This document shows, in pieces, positions 32,550-40,687 of a stretch of DNA of 64,000 bases. Origin of the DNA: DAOUAT01 sp964551735 (GTDB taxonomy: Bacteria; Chloroflexota; Anaerolineae; CG2-30-64-16). The translations under genes and the position numbers were made by a program. The notes under the pieces were generated by a model that was not told where the DNA came from, searched no databases, and saw nothing but the letters and a program-made list of their open reading frames with translations. Position 1 is the first letter of the stretch. Every line of letters starts with the position of its first letter. Location: contig CAZKEF010000004.1 of the NCBI GenBank assembly GCA_964551735.1, positions 1 to 64,000 on the forward strand. The letters run 5' to 3'.

Positions 32550-32927
32550 ATGAAACTTTGCTCTTACTGCTTGAAGCCCGCGAGAGATGAGGACACCAGG
32601 TGTTCATCATGCGGAGAGACGTTGACTGATGATCATGTGATTCGTGCACCCCGAGAGCGAGCCGATAAGCATGACATTCTCTTCTCGCGGCAGCTTCACA
32701 AGATGCATGACCCCATTACTCCGCTGTGTAGTAGTTGCCGGAGCAGGTCAATGGAGTTCATCGAGAATCGATGCAAGGATTTTCCAGTACATTCAACTTT
32801 CCGGTGTCAGTCATGCGGTGCGATGACCGTCACCAATAACTATGTGTTGACAGTAATCAAGATCTTCAGGTGGGTGGGCAGAGGGATCTTGGAGATTTCG
32901 AAGGGTTGGTATGGAGGCGGAGGTTAG
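32550..32927 (+). CDS. zinc-ribbon protein, unknown
   Basis: 125 residues from ATG 32550; the frame runs back to 32448 but without conserved sequence. Two zinc-ribbon modules are seen: CSYC with CSSCGETL (residues about 4-24) and CSSCRSRSMEFIE with FRCQSCGA (about 60-92). The tail is hydrophobic and aromatic (VIKIFRWVGRGILEIS). It may bind nucleic acid or act as a metal-stabilised adaptor; no family recognised. Codon use is more AT-rich than the surrounding genes. Confidence 0.5.
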   Translation: MKLCSYCLKPARDEDTRCSSCGETLTDDHVIRAPRERADKHDILFSRQLHKMHDPITPLCSSCRSRSMEFIENRCKDFPVHSTFRCQSCGAMTVTNNYVLTVIKIFRWVGRGILEISKGWYGGGG

Positions 32928-33102
32928 GGCACAAGTGGCGCCGTAGCAGCAGGTCCGCGGCACTGAGGTAGACGAATTATCAATACAGGGCAAGGGCCTG
33001 AGTAAGATGTTGGCGTAGCAGTCGGATCGCATGTTCGCCGCCACGGACGGTGGCTCTTGTCTTAGGGTCTAATGCTCGGATGTTGCCTAATCTCGTGTCA
33101 AG

Positions 33103-33520
33103 CTTCTATGTTGGTGTTTTTGTCAAATTTTGGGTGGGAGGCGCATAGGGGAGAGCGATCCCAACGGGGACGCCTGGCTGACCACACGCCAGCTGACAAA
33201 GCGGCCAATCCCAACCGGTGGCGCGCCCTGTCGCCAGCCTGGCCTGACTGTGGTGTGTCGGTCGCGGCGGCTGACCGCGCGGCCGGCCGGGTCCACCACC
33301 CGGCTGCGTCGTGAGCTCCGCCGAACGGGTGCGCACGTGCTCCTGCGCCAGGCAGCGGCGCCGCCAGATACGAACTGCAGGACACCTGGCAGGCCACCGC
33401 ATGGGTTTGACGCTGTTTGTCGCATCCATCGGTGTTCGGCCAAGCGTCCCCACCGGGGTCGCTCGGTTCTTTGCGCCTACCACCAAGGACTTGACAAAAG
33501 CGCCAACATAGAAGGCACAC
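33103..33520. repeat. MITE-like element with long imperfect inverted ends
   Basis: The left end (33103-33178: cttctatgttggtgtttttg, then ggcgcata and cccaacggggacgcctggc) and the right end (33442-33515, reverse complement reads cttctatgttggcgcttttg, then ggcgcaaag and ggtggggacgcttggc) are ~75-bp imperfect inverted repeats around a ~260-bp interior. No transposase is inside. Much of the left and interior part recurs at 34346-34606. Confidence 0.65.
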
Positions 33521-33584
33521 AAATGTGACTTGCGCCGTTCACAACCATATCCCTACCCGTAAGGTGCAACGCACCAGCGCCAAT

Positions 33585-33613
33585 TTGACAAACGCGAGAA
33601 TCCAGCGTATCTT
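33585..33613 (+). promoter_or_regulatory. mazEF promoter, sigma-70 type
   Basis: TTGACA (33585-33590), a 17-base spacer, TATCTT (33608-33613), 31 bases upstream of the mazE ATG. Confidence 0.75.
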
Positions 33614-33625
33614 CTATGTAGATAC
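33607..33625 (+). promoter_or_regulatory. candidate MazE operator
   Basis: A perfect inverted repeat GTATCT-7 nt-AGATAC covering the -10 box. MazE/AbrB-type antitoxins usually autorepress from such sites; the assignment is positional. Confidence 0.55.
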
Positions 33626-33643
33626 CAAAATGAGGAGGAACGT

Positions 33644-33886
33644 ATGGAAACCCGTGTGCAGCGTTGGGGCAACAGCCTCGCCTTACGCATTCCCAAAGCG
33701 CTGGCTGATGAAGTCGGCCTGAAAGACAACTCGCCCGTCCGGCTTTCTTTGCACGAGCGCCAGTTGATCGTCGTTCCGGTGCATAAACCTACGCTCAACC
33801 TGGAGGCACTGATCGCCCAAGTCACAGAAAGTAACTGTCACGCCGAAGTGCTGACCGGCCCCGCGGTCGGGGGTGAAGCGTGGTAG
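33644..33886 (+). CDS. mazE: MazE-type antitoxin (AbrB/SpoVT fold)
   Basis: 80 residues, ATG with GAGGAGG upstream. The N-terminal swapped-hairpin DNA-binding domain reads METRVQRWGNSLALRIPKAL, then ADEVGLKDNSPVRLSLHERQ. The C-terminal ~30 residues form the flexible toxin-binding tail. It neutralises MazF and probably represses the operon through the inverted repeat over the -10 box. Its stop overlaps the mazF GTG start by seven bases. Confidence 0.9.
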   Translation: METRVQRWGNSLALRIPKALADEVGLKDNSPVRLSLHERQLIVVPVHKPTLNLEALIAQVTESNCHAEVLTGPAVGGEAW

Positions 33887-34227
33887 CGCCGTTAGCCTAC
33901 GTGCCACGGCGTGGGGATGTCGTCTGGCTCACCTTCACGCCGCAAGCGGGACATGAGCAGGCCGGACGTCGCCCGGCGGTGGTGGTGTCACCGCTTTCGT
34001 ATAATGCCAAAGTCGGCTTGGCGCTATTGTGTCCGATCACCAGCGCCGTCAAAGGCTATCCGTTCGAGGTGAACTTGCCGTCTGGCTTGCCCGTCAGTGG
34101 CGTCATTTTAGCAGATCAGGTCAAGAGTTTGGATTGGCAAGCCCGTGCGGCGGAGTTCATCTGTGCTTTGCCAGCCGCAGTCATGCGTGAAACTCTGGAA
34201 AAGATCGGGCTGCTATTGGCCGAGTAG
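33880..34227 (+). CDS. mazF: MazF-type endoribonuclease toxin
   Basis: 115 residues from a GTG overlapping the mazE end. PemK/MazF fold signatures are YVPRRGDVVWLTFTPQAGHE (catalytic loop), GRRPAVVVSPLSYNAKVGLA, LCPITSAVKGYPFEV and VSGVILADQVKSLDW. It cleaves mRNA at short sequence sites when MazE is lost. The length and key Arg/Thr positions look intact, so the module is probably functional, unlike the nearby DUF4258/YgiT pair. Directly repeated 260-bp DNA lies on both sides. Confidence 0.92.
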   Translation: MVAPLAYVPRRGDVVWLTFTPQAGHEQAGRRPAVVVSPLSYNAKVGLALLCPITSAVKGYPFEVNLPSGLPVSGVILADQVKSLDWQARAAEFICALPAAVMRETLEKIGLLLAE

Positions 34228-34268
34228 CTCTAGGGTTGGTCTGTGGTCGTGCGACGGGTTGCCAGCAC

Positions 34269-34327
34269 GGTTCGCCGTCGTGGGCGGCGCTCGTCGTTTT
34301 GCGGGTCTGGTGCTTGGGCCTGGCCTG
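34269..34327 (+). repeat. dispersed repeat shared with 30470-30530
   Basis: Shares gttcgccgtcgtgggcggcg and ggtctggtgcttgggc with the earlier copy. It lies just past the mazF stop. Confidence 0.6.
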
Positions 34328-34345
34328 ACACGGCTTGCACCCTCC

Positions 34346-34606
34346 GTGTTGGCGGCTTTGTCACATCTTGGGCGGGCGGCGCGTAGGGGCGCGCGACCCC
34401 AACGGGGACGCCTGACTGACCACACGCCAGCTGACAAAGCGGCCAATCCCAACCGGTGACGCGCCCTGTCGCCGGCCTGGCCTGGCTGTGGCGTGTTGGC
34501 CGCGGCGGTTGACCGCACGGCGGGCCGGGTCCACCCCCGGCTGCGTCGTAAGCTCCGCCGAACGGTTGCGCACGTGCTCCTGCGCCAGGCAGCGGCGCCG
34601 CCAGAA
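34346..34606 (+). repeat. second copy of the ~260-bp repeat flanking mazEF
   Basis: Closely matches 33108-33366 in the same orientation, for example ccacacgccagctgacaaag, then cggccaatcccaaccggtg and cgcacgtgctcctgcgccag. The right inverted end present in the first copy is missing here, so this copy is truncated. Confidence 0.75.
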
Positions 34607-35114
34607 GCCGGCGCGACCGACTTCGTAGCAGCTCACCACCGGCGCCGCGGCCGTGGCCGACCGTGCAGCCCAACTACCACTCCTGGTCCCTCAGCTCGCC
34701 GGCCAGGTACAGGGTGGGTTGGGGGTTGGCGGCGTTGGGGGGATCGGCCGGTTCATGGGATCCGCCTTTGTGTTGGGCAGCTTACCAGCGGTGCGCCGGC
34801 CGCTCAAGTCGGGCATAGTATCTGATCGCGCAGCATCCTTTAGGACGCCTGCGGCGGGGGGATCGTGGGTCGCGAACGTACTCTGTTTGGTTGGGAAGTC
34901 GCAAGAAACAGTTAGGGTCAGGCGCATCACCGGACGGTATTACAACCTGTTGTCGTGTCACTGATGGGGCGTCGGTCGTGGTTGCGGTCAGATTGTAATA
35001 GCTGCCCCGGATTAGGTATTTTCGCTGATCTCGATTATAATAATTCTTGTCCTGAAACAGGACATCTGGGCTGAGGGTGCGACTTGGCTCAAACAACAGC
35101 CAAGGAGACTCTCA
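34607..35114. other. intergenic upstream of DEAD-box gene
   Basis: No gene seen. It includes the gacgcctgcggcgg repeat (34850-34893, shared with 29387). An AT-rich stretch with TATAAT at 35036-35041, 74 bases before the helicase start, is a plausible -10 box without a good -35. Confidence 0.45.
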
Positions 35115-36464
35115 GTGGTTTTTTCTGACCTGAACCTATCCCCGCGCCTGGCGGCCGGTGTCGCCGCGCTGGGGTACCTGGAACCAACGCCGATCCAACG
35201 GCGCGCTATCCCGCCCATCCTGGCCGGTAACGACGTCATGGGCCTGGCCCAGACGGGCACCGGCAAGACGGCCGCTTTCGCCCTTCCCATCCTGCAGCGT
35301 CTGGAGAACGGCCCGCGCCGCCGCGTGCGTGCGCTGGTCGTCGCGCCCACGCGCGAACTGGCCGAACAGATCCATCAATCGTTCAGCGACCTGGGCCGGC
35401 AGACCCGGTTGCGCAGCATCGCCATCTATGGCGGCGTGGGCATGGCCGCGCAGACCCAGGTGTTGGCCGCGGGGGTGGAGATCGTGGTCGCCTGCCCCGG
35501 CCGGCTGCTGGATCACGTGCGCCAGGGCAACGTGGACCTCTCCGGCGTGGAGGTGCTGGTGCTGGATGAGGCCGACCGCATGTTCGATATGGGCTTCCTG
35601 CCTGACGTCCGCCGCATCGTGCGCGCGCTGCCCCAACGGCGCCAAACCCTGCTCTTCTCCGCCACCATGCCCGACGACATCCGGACCCTGGCCGGCGAGG
35701 TACTGCACGACCCGTTGACGGTGCAAGTGGGCCACGCGACGCCGGTTGAGACCGTGACCCATGCGCTCTACCCCGTGGCGCAACACCTGAAGACCGCGCT
35801 CCTGAAAGAGCTGCTACTCAAGACCGGCGACGGCCCCGTGCTCGTCTTCACGCGCACCAAACACCGCGCAAAGCGGGTTGCCCAGCAATTGACGCAAGCC
35901 GGCTTCCGCGCCACCGAGCTGCAAGGCAACCTGTCGCAGAGCCGCCGGCTGGCTGCATTAAACGGCTTTCGCAACGGCGAATACCAGATCCTGGTGGCCA
36001 CCGACATCGCAGCGCGCGGCATTGACGTGGCCGGCATCTCGCACGTGATCAACTATGACATGCCTGAGACCACCGACGCCTACACCCATCGCATCGGTCG
36101 CACGGGCCGCGCCGAGCGCACAGGCGAGGCTTACACCCTGGTGACCGCAGAAGATGACGTTGATGTGCGCGCGGTCGAGCGGGTTGTGGGCTACCGGCTG
36201 GAGCGCCGCACCCTGCCCGGCTTCGATTACCAGGCCGCCCGGCCAGCGCAGGATCAGGAGTTTGCGCGCGGCCCGCGCCAGTCGCAGAACGGTCGCGGGC
36301 CGCGCCGCCCGGCAGCCGGCGAGACCGGCGCCACACCGCCCGCGGCGGCCACCTCTCGACCGGTCGCGCTTCCCACCCAACGCCAGCGGCCGCGGCCGGC
36401 GCCCCTGCCGACCGGGCGGACGCCCATGACCCAGGGCACGCGGCCCGCGCGCGGCGCGCGCTAG
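35115..36464 (+). CDS. DEAD-box ATP-dependent RNA helicase (RhlE-like)
   Basis: 449 residues from GTG 35115, with AAGGAG at eight bases. The Q motif is LEPTPIQRRAIPPIL, motif I AQTGTGKT (45-52), Ia PTRELAEQ, II VLDEADRMFDMGF, III SATMP, V TDIAARGIDV and VI HRIGRTGRAE. The last ~75 residues are a basic, Pro/Arg/Gln-rich tail for RNA contact. It unwinds RNA duplexes in ribosome assembly or mRNA decay. It is transcribed alone from a ~70-base leader. Confidence 0.93.
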   Translation: MVFSDLNLSPRLAAGVAALGYLEPTPIQRRAIPPILAGNDVMGLAQTGTGKTAAFALPILQRLENGPRRRVRALVVAPTRELAEQIHQSFSDLGRQTRLRSIAIYGGVGMAAQTQVLAAGVEIVVACPGRLLDHVRQGNVDLSGVEVLVLDEADRMFDMGFLPDVRRIVRALPQRRQTLLFSATMPDDIRTLAGEVLHDPLTVQVGHATPVETVTHALYPVAQHLKTALLKELLLKTGDGPVLVFTRTKHRAKRVAQQLTQAGFRATELQGNLSQSRRLAALNGFRNGEYQILVATDIAARGIDVAGISHVINYDMPETTDAYTHRIGRTGRAERTGEAYTLVTAEDDVDVRAVERVVGYRLERRTLPGFDYQAARPAQDQEFARGPRQSQNGRGPRRPAAGETGATPPAAATSRPVALPTQRQRPRPAPLPTGRTPMTQGTRPARGAR

Positions 36465-36519
36465 CGCGGCGCAGTGATTATGCGGGCATAGAGTGCAGCT
36501 CAGTGTTTTGCAGGCTGGC

Positions 36520-36671
36520 GATCTTGCTGAGCGGGTGTGCGCTGATCCTCCCATGACGCCAAACGCCCAGCGAAGCATCTCGCTTGCGTGACTGAGCATC
36601 ATGGGGACGGGATGCTTCGCTGGTCAATCGCCGCGACGCGACTTGGGCTGTAGACCCGCTCAGCATGACAG
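36520..36671. repeat. dispersed inverted-repeat element, copy 4
   Basis: The left part ttgctgagcggg and right part cccgctcagcatgacagg pair, and the inner gcgaagcatctcg and gatgcttcgc pair as well. It has the same architecture as copies 1-3, with 'catctcg' in place of 'aatctcg'. Confidence 0.6.
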
Positions 36672-36712
36672 GTGAGAGAAACCATGTACTGCACTCGCGG
36701 GCAAAATTCGTG

Positions 36713-36741
36713 TTGACTTTTCGCGCGAGTGGGGTTACAAT
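36713..36741 (+). promoter_or_regulatory. sigma-70 promoter of the HPF gene
   Basis: TTGACT (36713-36718), a 17-base spacer and TACAAT (36736-36741), 100 bases upstream of the hpf ATG. Confidence 0.8.
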
Positions 36742-36840
36742 AGGGTCACTCACACGGATGTCGGTTGGCTTGGCCTGACTTGTCCCCAAGGCGTAAAGCT
36801 GCCGGACTCCTATCACGTCGCACGAAAAGGAGACGACCTC

Positions 36841-37395
36841 ATGGAACTCACCATCACGGGTAAGAACCTCGAGATCAACGACACGATCCGCAATTACGTC
36901 GAAAAGAAGATCGGCCGGCTAGACCGTTACCTGCCGAACATCCTTGACGGCCGCGTCGAGCTAACCGTGGACGAAGGCGCCCGCGCAGCCGGCGACCGCC
37001 AGATCGCGCAGGTGACGCTGCGCACCAAGAAGATCATCCTCCGCGCCGAGGAAGCTTCGGCGGACATCTTCGCATCCATTGACGCGGTGTTCGAAAAGAT
37101 GCAGCGCCAGGTGGACCGCTACAAGGGCAAGCGCTGGGCCAAGCGCGGGGAGGCCGCGGAAGCAGCGCCGGAACTGACCGAGGCTGTCGAAGAAGAGACC
37201 GCCGAGGAGCCCGTCAGCGTGGCCCGCGTGAAGCGCTTCCGTATGGTGCCGATGGACGAAGAAGAGGCGATCGAGCAAATGGAACTGCTCGGCCACGATT
37301 TCTATGTGTTCTATAACGTCAATCAGAGCCAGGTCAATGTGATTTACCGCCGCCGCAACGGCGAGTATGGGCTGATCGTACCTGAGCTGGCCTGA
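36841..37395 (+). CDS. hpf: long-form ribosome hibernation promoting factor
   Basis: 184 residues, ATG with AAAAGGAG. The N-terminal S30AE/YfiA domain (1-100) has MELTITGKNLEINDTIRNYV, then EKKIGRLDRYL and a basic helix MQRQVDRYKGKRWAKRG. An acidic linker (about 103-125) leads to the C-terminal dimerisation domain (about 128-182: VKRFRMVPMDEEEAIEQMEL, then FYVFYNVNQSQVNVIYRRRN). It binds the 30S subunit and drives 100S dimers in slow growth. It has its own consensus promoter and a hairpin after the stop. Confidence 0.95.
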   Translation: MELTITGKNLEINDTIRNYVEKKIGRLDRYLPNILDGRVELTVDEGARAAGDRQIAQVTLRTKKIILRAEEASADIFASIDAVFEKMQRQVDRYKGKRWAKRGEAAEAAPELTEAVEEETAEEPVSVARVKRFRMVPMDEEEAIEQMELLGHDFYVFYNVNQSQVNVIYRRRNGEYGLIVPELA

Positions 37396-37406
37396 ACGTA
37401 ACAAAA

Positions 37407-37436
37407 TTGGGTGCTGGACTGGTGTCCAGCACCCAA
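37407..37436 (+). terminator. hairpin after hpf
   Basis: A perfect 13-bp stem (ttgggtgctggac with gtccagcacccaa) and 4-nt loop, 12 bases past the hpf stop. The trailing U-run is weak. Confidence 0.65.
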
Positions 37437-37448
37437 CTCTTCCGCCTT

Positions 37449-37952
37449 ATGAAAACCATCCTCTTCGTCTGCACCGCTAACATCTGCCGTTCGCCCATGG
37501 CTGCGGGCATCATGCGCCGCCGCGTCGCCGAGCTGGGCCTGGCCGACCGGGTTCAGGTCGCGTCGGCCGGGGTCTACGCCGAGGCCGGCTACAACGCCAG
37601 CACCAACGCTATCGTCACCGTGGGCGACCGGGGCATTGACCTGCGCCAGCACCGCTCACAGCCCGTCACCATGGGCCTGCTGGCCGAAGCGGATATCGTG
37701 CTGGTGATGGAGGAGACCCACCGCCGCTCCCTGTTTTACCTGGCCCCCCAACACTTGGCCAAGGTCTTTCTTCTGACAGAGATGTCCGGCGGCTATGAGG
37801 ATGTCGCCGATCCCTACGGCGGGCCGTTGGAAGGCTATGCCTTCACCGCGGATCTGCTGGAAAGGCTGATCGAAGCCGGCCTGCCCAAGATCCTCCGCCG
37901 GATCGGTGTCACGCTTCCGGCCCAGGCCGCAGCAGATACCAGTGGGGCATGA
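37449..37952 (+). CDS. low-molecular-weight protein-tyrosine phosphatase family protein
   Basis: 167 residues from ATG 37449; the frame is open back to 37407, but that covers the hpf terminator. The P-loop is CTANICRS (Cys8 to Arg14, CX5R) right after the first strand MKTILFVC, and the general-acid loop is EDVADPYGG. Members dephosphorylate tyrosine-kinase substrates in polysaccharide export, or act on phospho-arginine. A glycan cluster starts just downstream, which makes the polysaccharide link attractive. The 3' end overlaps the convergent GT2 gene by 44 bases. Confidence 0.9.
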   Translation: MKTILFVCTANICRSPMAAGIMRRRVAELGLADRVQVASAGVYAEAGYNASTNAIVTVGDRGIDLRQHRSQPVTMGLLAEADIVLVMEETHRRSLFYLAPQHLAKVFLLTEMSGGYEDVADPYGGPLEGYAFTADLLERLIEAGLPKILRRIGVTLPAQAAADTSGA

Positions 37953-38679
37953 AGCCGTAGTAAAACCCCAGCAGAACAGCCAGCTTCAGCCCCAGCCAGC
38001 CATCCCGATACCCCTTCAACCGCACATAGCGCCGCCAAAACTCGCGCAACGGCTGGCGGATGAACTTGTGCGGCCACGGTTTCACCCCCCGCTGCCGTAA
38101 GATGGCGCTCTCCAACCGCGCGTACCGGCGCTGCTTGGCGTGAAACTGCGTCCAGTCGTCGTAGTTGTAGTGGATCATCACGTTCTTTAGCTCGCCCGAC
38201 GGGCCATCCAGCAGCACCACCTCATGCACGGGCCGCGCCGGGTCGTAACGCGCGCGGTCACGCCGAAACAGCCGGAGCTGATAATCGGGATAGAAGCCAC
38301 CGTGGCGCGCCCGCCGCCCCGCGATGAAGTTGTGCCGCGGCACCCACCACCCCACCTCATCGCGCGCAGCGATCACCTCACGCACCTCGGCCGCCAACTC
38401 AGGCGGGATGCGCTCATCCGCGTCCACGAAGAAGATCCACTCCGCCTCGACCGCGTCCATGGCCGCGTTGCGCTGGCCGGCGAAGTTGTCGAAGGGTCGC
38501 TGGGTCACCTCAGCCCCGGCCGCGCGCGCCAGGTCCACCGTGCCATCGGTGCTGTAGGAATCGGAGACGACGATGCGGTCGGCAAAGCCGAGGGTGGCAA
38601 TGCAATCGCCGATGTGCTTGGCTGCGTCCTTGGTGAGAATGATGGCAGCGAGTTGAACGGGGTGAGTAGAATTTATCAT
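37909..38679 (-). CDS. GT2 glycosyltransferase (WaaE/KdtX-like)
   Basis: 256 residues. The GT-A fold starts VQLAAIILTKDAAKHIGDCI and continues IVVSDSYSTDGTVDLARAAG, QRPFDNFAGQRNAAMDAVEA, WIFFVDADERIP (DxD), and KFIRQPLREFWRRYVRLKGY near the end. This is the pattern of LPS-core beta-glucosyltransferase homologues, widely used in other surface glycans too. It is the last gene of the minus-strand glycan cluster, six bases after the methylase gene. Confidence 0.88.
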   Translation of the reverse strand: MINSTHPVQLAAIILTKDAAKHIGDCIATLGFADRIVVSDSYSTDGTVDLARAAGAEVTQRPFDNFAGQRNAAMDAVEAEWIFFVDADERIPPELAAEVREVIAARDEVGWWVPRHNFIAGRRARHGGFYPDYQLRLFRRDRARYDPARPVHEVVLLDGPSGELKNVMIHYNYDDWTQFHAKQRRYARLESAILRQRGVKPWPHKFIRQPLREFWRRYVRLKGYRDGWLGLKLAVLLGFYYGFMPHWYLLRPGPEA

Positions 38680-38685
38680 GGGAAT

Positions 38686-39492
38686 TCAGTAGTTGGTCCA
38701 CAGCACTTCGGTGCGCTCTGTCTTGATGCTGTGCGCTTTCTTGGCGCCTTCTTCGTGGACGCTCCAACCGCGATACAACTCATCCATCAACGTGCAATGA
38801 TAGCTGGAAATCGCAACCTTGCCTTTGACCTGCGAGAGGACCTTGTGCAGTTGCACATGCTCGGCATCGGTCATTTCGTACTGGTACGCCTTCGCATCGC
38901 CGCGCGCGTCGTGCGGATAGGGAGGATCGCAGTAAAAGAGCGTATCCGGGCTGTCATAGCGCTGGATCACGTTGATGGCCGTGTCATGCTCGATCTGCAC
39001 ACGCAATAGCCGGGTTACAATCCACTCCAGCCCTTCGACACTGCCCAACCAACGCGAGACTGCGCCGGCCATGCCTGCCCGGCTGGTCTGGAGGTAATTG
39101 GCCCAGCGCCCAGTAGACGCTGTCTGCGCCAAGCCGGTGCGCACCTGCCGCGCGCGCACGAAAAAACGCCTGGCTTGCTCAAGTGGAGTCAGGTCGTGGC
39201 CGTTCCCATTGGTTTCGATGGCATCCACGAATTCTTCACGAGCGAAGGGCGTCATGCCGATGGCGTAAATCAAGTCATCCTTCTGCTGGCGCAGCACGCG
39301 GAAAAAGTTCACAACCTCGCCATCAATGTCGTTATAGGTTTCAACCGGTGAAGGTTCGCGATTCAACAAGACCGCGGCGGAGCCACCGAAAGGCTCGCAG
39401 TAGTGGTGCGCTTCCGGTAACAACCTGAGCAGCCAATCCAGGTGGCTGTACTTGCCGCCATACCAGCCGAAGGCGATTAACTTGCGTGCCAT
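38686..39492 (-). CDS. D12-class DNA adenine methylase
   Basis: 268 residues from ATG 39492; a GTG at 39516 has a Shine-Dalgarno too close to use. It has the SAM-binding motif LIAFGWYGGKYSHLDWLLRL, PFGGSAAVLLNREPSPVETY and the catalytic DPPYPH. A helical insert between them carries RVRTGLAQTASTGRWANYL-type sequence. Dam-like enzymes methylate adenine-N6 in short sites. There is no restriction gene beside it: it sits between two glycosyltransferase genes on the same strand, so it is an orphan methylase or a relic of phage or mobile DNA. Confidence 0.85.
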   Translation of the reverse strand: MARKLIAFGWYGGKYSHLDWLLRLLPEAHHYCEPFGGSAAVLLNREPSPVETYNDIDGEVVNFFRVLRQQKDDLIYAIGMTPFAREEFVDAIETNGNGHDLTPLEQARRFFVRARQVRTGLAQTASTGRWANYLQTSRAGMAGAVSRWLGSVEGLEWIVTRLLRVQIEHDTAINVIQRYDSPDTLFYCDPPYPHDARGDAKAYQYEMTDAEHVQLHKVLSQVKGKVAISSYHCTLMDELYRGWSVHEEGAKKAHSIKTERTEVLWTNY

Positions 39493-39582
39493 ATCCGCCA
39501 CACTGAACTCATTCACTCCCGTGGGTTAGAGTCTCTGCTCGTATCTTACCATATCCGCAGCGCCGGTCAAAGCACACCCAAT

Positions 39583-40665
39583 TCATTGTGCAGCGAATAG
39601 TCGCCTAATCTTCTCTACAGTTGCCGTCCGGATAGTCGCCTCGTCTGCGCTGATCTCGCCGCGTCGAGCGGCTGCCTGAGCGCGCGCTGCCTCGGCCCGC
39701 ATGCCCAGCGCCACGATCCACCCGGCCAGGCGGCGTCGGGCTGGCCCATAGAAACGGTCGTACAGCCGCCGCCGGCTGCGCCAGAGGTTCTCGAATGACT
39801 GCGCGCGGAATTGCCGGGTGCTGGCCCCGCCATGATGGATGACCCGCGCTGCCGGCACGCAGTAGAACGGCCAACCGGCCCGCTGGATGCGCCAGCACCA
39901 GTCGACTTCTTCGGCGTACATGAAGTAGCCTTCGTCCAGCAAACCGGCAGCCTCGATGGCCTCCCGGCGCACCATCAGGCTGGCGCCCAGGGCGAAGTCA
40001 ACTGGAAACGGCTGGCCAGCCCCGTACAAACGCCGCGGGTAGCGGCCGTTCAGCCGTGAGTCCAGCAACCGCCGCGGCCGCGGGGGAAAAAGATCGATCC
40101 AGAGCTGCAGCAGCCCCGGGAACGCGAACGCACCGTGCTGGAAGCTGCCGTCGGGATACTGGAGCTGCGCACCAACGCCGCCAACCTGCGGATGCGCGGC
40201 CAGGAACCCGGCCATCTGCCCGATGGCGTCGCCGATCGGCTCGGCGTCGGGGTTGAGGAGGAGGATGTATTCGGGATTGCGGATTGTAGGATCCGTGCTG
40301 CGCATCTCCGCGTCTCCCCCTCTCCCCCTCTCCCCCTCTCCCCTGCCCGTCGAAAACCCCAACTCGCGCAGCACGCGGTTGTTGCCGCCGGCGAAGCCCA
40401 GGTTCTCGGAGCTGGCGATCAGACGCGCCTGAGGGAACTCGGCCGCGACCATCTCCGCGCTCCCATCGGCCGAGGCGTTGTCAATCACCCAGACGGCCGC
40501 ATCGAGCTCGGGTCTGTGCGCCAGGCTGGCATAGGTGGACGTCAGGCACGCGCGCAATAACTCGCGCACGTTATAGCTGACGACGATGATGGCGAGGGAA
40601 GCGTGTTGCGTACTGCGTGCTGCGTATTGCGGACTACCTGTCTCCCCCTCTCTCCCTCTCCCCAT
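39583..40665 (-). CDS. GT2 glycosyltransferase (rhamnosyltransferase-like) with repeat insertions
   Basis: 360 residues from ATG 40665 (purine-rich GGAG inside a microsatellite); a TTG at 40686 is also possible. The GT-A core is ASLAIIVVSYNVRELLRACL, WVIDNASADGSAEMV, LIASSENLGFAGGNN, LLLNPDAEP, FALGASLMVRREAI and EEVDWCWRIQRAG. Oddities: the first ~25 residues (MGRGREGETGSPQYAARSTQ) are translated microsatellite DNA. A second stretch (STGRGEGERGRGGDAEMR and following) splits the core between NNRVLRELG and YILLLNPDAE, also from an 8-bp repeat. Both inserts keep the frame. It lies in the surface-glycan cluster. Confidence 0.85.
   Translation of the reverse strand: MGRGREGETGSPQYAARSTQHASLAIIVVSYNVRELLRACLTSTYASLAHRPELDAAVWVIDNASADGSAEMVAAEFPQARLIASSENLGFAGGNNRVLRELGFSTGRGEGERGRGGDAEMRSTDPTIRNPEYILLLNPDAEPIGDAIGQMAGFLAAHPQVGGVGAQLQYPDGSFQHGAFAFPGLLQLWIDLFPPRPRRLLDSRLNGRYPRRLYGAGQPFPVDFALGASLMVRREAIEAAGLLDEGYFMYAEEVDWCWRIQRAGWPFYCVPAARVIHHGGASTRQFRAQSFENLWRSRRRLYDRFYGPARRRLAGWIVALGMRAEAARAQAAARRGEISADEATIRTATVEKIRRLFAAQ
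40312..40347 (+). repeat. octamer microsatellite inside the GT2 gene
   Basis: About four copies of ctctcccc on the plus strand, translated on the minus strand as Gly/Arg/Glu-rich residues within the GT-A fold. Confidence 0.75.
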
Positions 40666-40680
40666 CTCCCCTTCTCCCGT
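40601..40680 (+). repeat. heptamer then octamer microsatellites at the 5' end of the GT2 gene
   Basis: Heptamers gcgtgtt, gcgtact, gcgtgct, gcgtatt (40601-40628), followed by ctctcccc-type octamers (40640-40680). On the minus strand they encode the aberrant N-terminus and supply its Shine-Dalgarno-like purines. Confidence 0.7.
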
Positions 40681-40687
40681 GCTCAAC

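Noticed and set aside
33098..33528. Several overlapping 100-140 codon frames over the repeat at 33.1-33.5 kb
   Set aside because: They follow the MITE-like repeat, occur on both strands, and have no ribosome-binding sites or motifs.
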